Below, in pieces: positions 24,146-28,162 of a stretch of 28,162 bases of DNA. This DNA comes from SXOA01 sp964444865. GTDB lineage: Bacteria > Planctomycetota > Planctomycetia > Pirellulales > Pirellulaceae. The position numbers and the translations under genes were made by a program. Each line of letters opens with the position of its first letter. Position 1 is the stretch's first letter. Location: NCBI GenBank assembly GCA_964444865.1, contig CAYUJE010000032.1:1-28162 (forward strand), in the 5' to 3' direction. A model generated the notes under the pieces. The model had not been told where the DNA came from. It saw only the letters and a program-made list of their open reading frames with translations, and did not search any database.

Positions 24146-25573
24146 ATGCAATCGCTATCCAAAATCTGTCTTCTCCCAGTCCTGGCTTTTTCTTGCCAGT
24201 TTGTGATTGCAGCCGATCCACCCGCCGAAGCGGCGACTCCTCCCGGGCCAGTCACGATGTCGACCCAGGAGGACCACCGGCAGATGCTTTCGCAATTGGG
24301 GATCACCAAGCTCCGTCCCGGTCCCAACGGAAATGAATCGGCCCCCAACCATGCGAATTACGACGAGTCCAAGGCCAATCCCTTTCCCAAGCTGCCAGAG
24401 GCATTAACGCTGCGCGATGGGAAGCCCGTGAAGACGGCCGAGGACTGGTGGAACAAACGCCGGCCGGAAATCGTGGAAGACTTTGAGCGGGAGGTCTATG
24501 GCCGCATCCCCAAGAACGTTCCCAAGGTGACCTGGTCGGTGGCTGAGACCCGCGAAATCAAAGTCGGCGACGTCCCCGTGGTCGAAAAGGTGTATCGGGG
24601 CAAAGTCGACAATTCCGCTTGCCCTTCCATCGAAGTGAATATCTCCATGACGCTGGGAACTCCCAAGGATGCGCCCAAACCGGTGCCGGTCCTCATGATG
24701 TTCACTTTCAGTTTTGGCGGCGGTCGATTCGGCCCCCCTGGCTTTCGGCCACCCGTACCCCCGGGACAAGCGCTGCTCATCAAAGCCGGCTGGGGCTACG
24801 CGACCATCTCCCCCGCGAGCATCCAGGCCGACGACGGCAGAGGACTGACTCGGGGAATCATCGGACTGACAAACCTTGGCCAGCCCCGAAAGCCAGACGA
24901 TTGGGGTTCGCTGCGCGCGTGGGGCTGGGGAGCGTCGCGCGGGCTCGACGCTTTGGAGACCGACCCCGCCGTGGATTCCAAGCGAGTTGGCATTGAAGGG
25001 GTCTCGCGCTATGGCAAAGCGGCTCTCGTAACCATGGCATTCGATCCTCGTTTTGCAGCTGCCCTGGTCGGCAGTTCGGGGGAAGGGGGAGCCAAATTGC
25101 ATCGCCGCAACTTTGGCGAGGCGGTCGAAAACCTGACCGGTTCCGGTGAATATCACTGGATGGCGGGAAATTTCCTCAAATATGGCGCTGCCGAAGCGAA
25201 GTTCGGCAGTTTGAATGCCGGCGACCTGCCGGTCGATTCGCACCAGCTCATCGCCCTCTGTGCTCCGCGGCTGACCTTCATCAGTTATGGAATTCCGGAG
25301 AAAGGGGACGCCAAGTGGCTCGATCAGCGTGGCAGCTTCATGGCCGCCATCGCCGCGGGGCCGGTCTACCGACTGCTGGGCGCAAAGGATTTAGGCAGAA
25401 CGGACGATTACGCCGCCGAGCAACTTCCGGAAGTGAAACAGGGACTTCTCGAAGGCGCGCTCGCCTGGCGTCAGCATGACGGCGGCCATACCGATGGCCC
25501 GAATATGGAACACTTCATTGCGTGGGCGAACGAACACTGGAAACAAATTCCGCAGTCGCCCACCCCCAAGTAA
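24146..25573 (+). CDS. Secreted CE15-like esterase (glucuronoyl esterase family)
   Basis: A 475-residue exported alpha/beta hydrolase. The signal peptide has the core ICLLPVLAFSCQFVIA with cleavage near residue 22-23. The nucleophile motif GVSRYGK gives S287 and matches the G-x-S-R-x-G-K signature of carbohydrate esterase family 15, not the plain GxSxG. E313 in GSSGEGG is the candidate acid and H448 in HDGGHTDGPN the candidate base. CE15 enzymes cleave ester links between lignin alcohols and glucuronoyl groups on xylan; bacterial members are broader. An oxyanion-side TFSFGGGR stretch is also present. GGGGGA precedes the ATG. It lies 95 bp after the CotH/dehydrogenase gene and converges, across a short remnant, with another carbohydrate esterase-like gene. 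Confidence 0.85.
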   Translation: MQSLSKICLLPVLAFSCQFVIAADPPAEAATPPGPVTMSTQEDHRQMLSQLGITKLRPGPNGNESAPNHANYDESKANPFPKLPEALTLRDGKPVKTAEDWWNKRRPEIVEDFEREVYGRIPKNVPKVTWSVAETREIKVGDVPVVEKVYRGKVDNSACPSIEVNISMTLGTPKDAPKPVPVLMMFTFSFGGGRFGPPGFRPPVPPGQALLIKAGWGYATISPASIQADDGRGLTRGIIGLTNLGQPRKPDDWGSLRAWGWGASRGLDALETDPAVDSKRVGIEGVSRYGKAALVTMAFDPRFAAALVGSSGEGGAKLHRRNFGEAVENLTGSGEYHWMAGNFLKYGAAEAKFGSLNAGDLPVDSHQLIALCAPRLTFISYGIPEKGDAKWLDQRGSFMAAIAAGPVYRLLGAKDLGRTDDYAAEQLPEVKQGLLEGALAWRQHDGGHTDGPNMEHFIAWANEHWKQIPQSPTPK

Positions 25574-25680
25574 CTTCAATTCTTTCGTCGACGCCAAGAG
25601 GAGTCCTCCCTTGGCTTCACTCTACAAATAAGTGTTTCCCGTGATTGCCCTGCTACGTGCAACTCCGGCGCTCGCCTCGC

Positions 25681-25746
25681 TACGCCGGTCGCGACATGCG
25701 GCTGACCGATGTCAAAGGGGTCGTTCACAAGGCGATTCTGGCCTAA
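25681..25746 (+). pseudogene. Remnant resembling the C-terminal tail of a DUF1501 protein
   Basis: The frame reads YAGRDMRLTDVKGVVHKAIL, then Ala and a TAA at 25744-25746. This resembles, as I recall it, the conserved end of planctomycete DUF1501 proteins (GRDFRLTDVHG followed by VV and a terminal ILA or ILS). Upstream the frame soon meets a stop and no further domain is recognisable, so only about 22 codons survive. It lies 3 bases from the stop of the convergent esterase gene. Confidence 0.45.
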
Positions 25747-25749
25747 CGT

Positions 25750-27711
25750 TTACTTCGGGCGGTCTTTGATCAGGACGGGCCGCGGCGCGATCAAGCGGAG
25801 GACGTCGGGGATGTCGCAGGTCCGCAGGACGCTGAGGAATTGCGGGGCACCGTTGTCCATGTGGCTGGAAGAAGGAGCGAGCAACGTCACGCTGCCGAAT
25901 TGCTCATCCAGAGCAGCCGCGTAGGCGGCGAGAATCGCCGCGGGCCCCTTTCCGGCAACATGAACCGGAGGCAAAGAATCTCCGCCGCTGGATTTTTGCG
26001 CGAGATATTTGGCGGCAGCGATGATGTCCCAGACGCGGCCGGTATCGACCGTGCGGCCGAGGAGGGCGTGGGAGCGCTCGACGTAGTTGGGGCCGTTCTT
26101 GCGGGTCCAGCGCGTCGCCCCCATGCCGCGAGGCTCGCAGAGGATGATCGTCTTGCCGTCGGGATTCACGTGCTTCAGCCAGTCGGGCGTTTTGCCGGCG
26201 TCTTCCTCGCCGAGGACGACCAGCAAAATTCCTTTCGCGGAGTCATACTTCTCACGTCCAGCCGGATAGCGCAGCTCAAACTGGATGTGTTCTTCCGACG
26301 TCAGCCGCTCGGTCTGGTCATCAAGGTCCTTCAGTTTCTTCGCGGCGGGGATCGATTTTGGAAAGTAGCGAAAGCTGGTGCTGCGAAGCTGCTCAAGGAC
26401 GGCCGCTTTCTGGGCGGGTTCAAAAGACTTCCCCCCAGCCGCGGCAAGAGGGACAATGCTTTCGTCAATTTTCGTGTTGAGTTGATCCTTGGGCAGATCG
26501 CTATCCTGGGGAAAGACGCGGAGTCTTTCCGGTTCGATGGGGTAGGGGCCGGGATTGCTTCCTTCGCTCACGATGTCCCGTTCGCTGTCGGTGACGGGGC
26601 GAGGGTCACCCTTGAGGTGCGTATTGATGAAGGTGAAAGCCGCCTGGCGGATGTCCCGACGATAGGCGTGACCGCCAACGCTGACGACGGCATCGACGTC
26701 GCCCCCTTTGCCATACAAGCTGTAAACCCGCTCCAGCCGGTTGATGATCCGGTCGTTGGCGTCCATCGGGAAGATGGCGTCCTTGTCGCTGTTGATGAAG
26801 AGCATCGGGCGAGGGGCGACGAGACTGGCGATCCGGGTCCAGGGCCACTGGTAGGTGTTGTAAAGGAACATACAGTCGCAGTGGCCATTGATGACCCGGT
26901 TGGGGACATACGATTCCAAATCTGCCATGCCGCTGACCGGGACGGCGACTTTCACCCGCTCGTCCGCCGCCGCGACCCAGAATGTGGCCGCTCCACCTCC
27001 GCTAATGCCGGTGACGGCGATTCGCTCCGGATCGACATCCGGCCTGCTGACGAGGTAGTCGATGCCGCGAACGCCGTTCCAGGCTTCGACGCCGGCGGGA
27101 GTGTAGCCGCGGGAGTGCCACCACCACCGCTCGAGGTTGTAGGTGCCGTGGTGCGTCGCTCCGATTTCGCCGAGTTGGAGCGTATCGACCACCAGACAAA
27201 CATAGCCGTGACGGGCGAACCAGATGCCGTGCGACTGATAGGCGACCTTGTTGCCGTTGCGTCCACGGCCGGAATGTCCGCAGACATAGAAGATGGCGGG
27301 GAGCTTTTCCCCTTCCTTCACCTTGCTGGGGCGATAAAGGTTGCCGGTGACGTACAAGTGGGGCACGCTCTGATAGTGGAGCATGTCCACTTCATAGCCG
27401 TCCCCCTGGAGCGTGCCGGTAATGGTCGGAGCGAGCGGCGTTTTTGCCAGGCGCGGCGAGAGGCCGAGCATGTAGTAGTATTGCTCGATGTACTCTGGCC
27501 GCTTCGTTTCCCAATCGGCCAGGGACTTCACGTCGTCCGCGAAGGTGGCGGAAAGCTTCGCCGTTTCCGCCGCCAGGTAGGCCTGGATCATTTCATCGCC
27601 GGGAGCATCCCGGTCGGGCTGGCCGAGAGGCTGGGCGAAGGCGAGCGGAACAATCGCGCCCTGAAGCACAAACCCAAAGACGGCAAACAGCAAGTGAGAT
27701 TTGCGAATCAT
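25750..27711 (-). CDS. Secreted acetyl-xylan-esterase-like alpha/beta hydrolase with degenerate second half
   Basis: A 653-residue exported protein from the ATG at 27711; the frame is open to 27903, but the extra N-terminus overlaps the citrate synthase gene and hides the signal peptide. The signal core is LLFAVFGFVLQGAIVPLAFA, cleaved after residue 26. Domain 1 (about 35-370) has the nucleophile GISGGG with S237, VAPRPMLF at 298-305, D311 in NSDKDAIFP and H348 in GGHAYRRD: a full triad. Domain 2 (about 470-653) repeats the fold, but its elbow reads GKG (K588) in place of GxSxG and the chain ends just after IAPRPVLI, before the Asp and His strands. Domain 2 is therefore probably non-catalytic. 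Predicted role: deacetylating or cleaving esters of polysaccharides outside the cytoplasm. Confidence 0.85.
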   Translation of the reverse strand: MIRKSHLLFAVFGFVLQGAIVPLAFAQPLGQPDRDAPGDEMIQAYLAAETAKLSATFADDVKSLADWETKRPEYIEQYYYMLGLSPRLAKTPLAPTITGTLQGDGYEVDMLHYQSVPHLYVTGNLYRPSKVKEGEKLPAIFYVCGHSGRGRNGNKVAYQSHGIWFARHGYVCLVVDTLQLGEIGATHHGTYNLERWWWHSRGYTPAGVEAWNGVRGIDYLVSRPDVDPERIAVTGISGGGAATFWVAAADERVKVAVPVSGMADLESYVPNRVINGHCDCMFLYNTYQWPWTRIASLVAPRPMLFINSDKDAIFPMDANDRIINRLERVYSLYGKGGDVDAVVSVGGHAYRRDIRQAAFTFINTHLKGDPRPVTDSERDIVSEGSNPGPYPIEPERLRVFPQDSDLPKDQLNTKIDESIVPLAAAGGKSFEPAQKAAVLEQLRSTSFRYFPKSIPAAKKLKDLDDQTERLTSEEHIQFELRYPAGREKYDSAKGILLVVLGEEDAGKTPDWLKHVNPDGKTIILCEPRGMGATRWTRKNGPNYVERSHALLGRTVDTGRVWDIIAAAKYLAQKSSGGDSLPPVHVAGKGPAAILAAYAAALDEQFGSVTLLAPSSSHMDNGAPQFLSVLRTCDIPDVLRLIAPRPVLIKDRPK

Positions 27712-27736
27712 GGCGTGATCTCCGTTTGCCGACCTT

Positions 27737-27757
27737 CCCGCACACGGAGTGTGCGGG
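27737..27757 (-). repeat. Perfect 9-bp hairpin after the citrate synthase stop
   Basis: CCCGCACAC (27737-27745) and GTGTGCGGG (27749-27757) are perfectly complementary around a three-base GGA loop (TCC on the minus strand). It lies 9 bases after the citrate synthase stop and 25 bases upstream of the esterase start. No T tract, so it is either a REP-like element or an mRNA 3'-end structure; it shares stem and loop size with the hairpin after glgA. Confidence 0.6.
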
Positions 27758-27766
27758 CTACCTAAC

Positions 27767-28162
27767 TTACCGCTGGTCAATCGGGACGAACTTTCGCTCG
27801 GTTGGACCAGTATAGATTTGCCGGGGGCGATTGATCCGTTTGGTCGGTGAGGCGTGCATTTCCACCCAGTGAGCAATCCAGCCGGGGAGGCGGCCCATGG
27901 CAAACAAGACGGTAAACATCTGGACGGGGATGTTGAGGGCCCGGTAGATAACGCCCGAGTAGAAATCGACGTTGGGGTAGAGCTTCCGTTCGATGAAGTA
28001 GGGGTCGCTGAGTGCGACGTCTTCGAGTTGCTGGGCGACGTCGAACAGCGGGTCGCGGATTTTGAGCTTGGAGAGGATTTTGTCGCAGGCCTTTTTGATG
28101 ATGATGCAGCGGGGGTCGAAGTTCTTGTAGACCCGGTGGCCGAAACCCATCAGGCGGAAGTT
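27767..28162 (-). CDS. gltA: Citrate synthase, C-terminal part (cut by window end)
   Basis: The frame is open to the window edge on the minus strand, so 131 residues of a protein of about 430 are visible. The visible start LMGFGHRVYKNFDPR contains the active-site His of citrate synthase (FGHRVYK), and NVDFYSGVIYRAL holds the catalytic Asp. The end MHASPTKRINRPRQIYTGP carries the conserved Arg residues of the hexameric, Gram-negative type. The enzyme condenses acetyl-CoA with oxaloacetate in the first step of the citric acid cycle, in the cytoplasm. The gene symbol rests on similarity to the gltA type only. Its stop is followed by a hairpin and then by the esterase gene on the same strand. Confidence 0.95.
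   Translation of the reverse strand, partial: NFRLMGFGHRVYKNFDPRCIIIKKACDKILSKLKIRDPLFDVAQQLEDVALSDPYFIERKLYPNVDFYSGVIYRALNIPVQMFTVLFAMGRLPGWIAHWVEMHASPTKRINRPRQIYTGPTERKFVPIDQR

Noticed and set aside
25840..27765. Long plus-strand open frame (641 codons) opposite the esterase gene
   Set aside because: The minus strand encodes a protein with signal peptide and catalytic motifs across the same span. The plus frame has no recognisable domain and an odd composition, typical of an antisense shadow in high-GC DNA.
1..28162. CRISPR arrays, tRNA or rRNA genes, prophage modules
   Set aside because: No regularly spaced direct repeats, cloverleaf-like sequences, rRNA motifs or phage structural genes were seen.

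Overview
The window looks like a piece of a planctomycete chromosome (phylum Planctomycetota, possibly Pirellulales-like), probably from a draft or metagenome assembly, since it contains two scaffold gaps of exactly 100 N. The assignment rests on protein style: a CotH / PVC-type dehydrogenase / HEAT / cytochrome c fusion, a secreted subtilisin with a planctomycete LEPRxLL-like N-terminal motif, secreted LRR and beta-helix proteins, CE15- and acetyl-xylan-esterase-like enzymes, and a probable DUF1501 tail remnant. There are no tRNA or rRNA genes, no CRISPR array and no phage module.

Layout. 1-700: C-terminal end of an IS66 transposase followed by a decayed RelE/ParE-type toxin fragment, probably truncated by that insertion. 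748-2231: divergent glycosylasparaginase-family Ntn hydrolase (-) and MOSC protein (+), with start codons 35 bp apart. 2551-6266: secreted subtilisin with C-terminal repeats (+), convergent with a secreted LRR protein (-). 6393-9641: glycogen synthase and a secreted right-handed beta-helix protein (both -), separated by palindromic REP-like repeats. 10438-12904: a secreted M16 zinc peptidase (+) broken by an assembly gap. 12953-19628: a minus-strand cluster that reads as a cell-surface glycan module: MsbA-like ABC exporter, GDPD-like phosphodiesterase, HAD phosphatase, a nucleotidyltransferase-fold protein that has lost its catalytic motifs, then (after a leader region with an inverted repeat and a palindrome) a small cupin, an intact sugar-type nucleotidyltransferase and a WavE-family protein. 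20103-25573: the large CotH/dehydrogenase/cytochrome c protein and a CE15-type esterase (both +). 25681-28162: remnant of a DUF1501-like C-terminus, an acetyl-xylan-esterase-like hydrolase (-) with a degenerate second hydrolase half, and the C-terminal part of citrate synthase (-), cut by the window edge.

The best candidate for a little-described system is 12953-19628. Two nucleotidyltransferase-fold proteins, one intact and one with the glycine-rich loop, lysine and metal aspartate replaced, sit with a HAD phosphatase, a GDPD-like enzyme, a cupin, a WavE protein and an exporter. I infer that it makes or attaches an activated sugar or polyol-phosphate group on an exported surface glycan; the substrate cannot be read from sequence. 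All family assignments were made by eye from motifs, without database searches.
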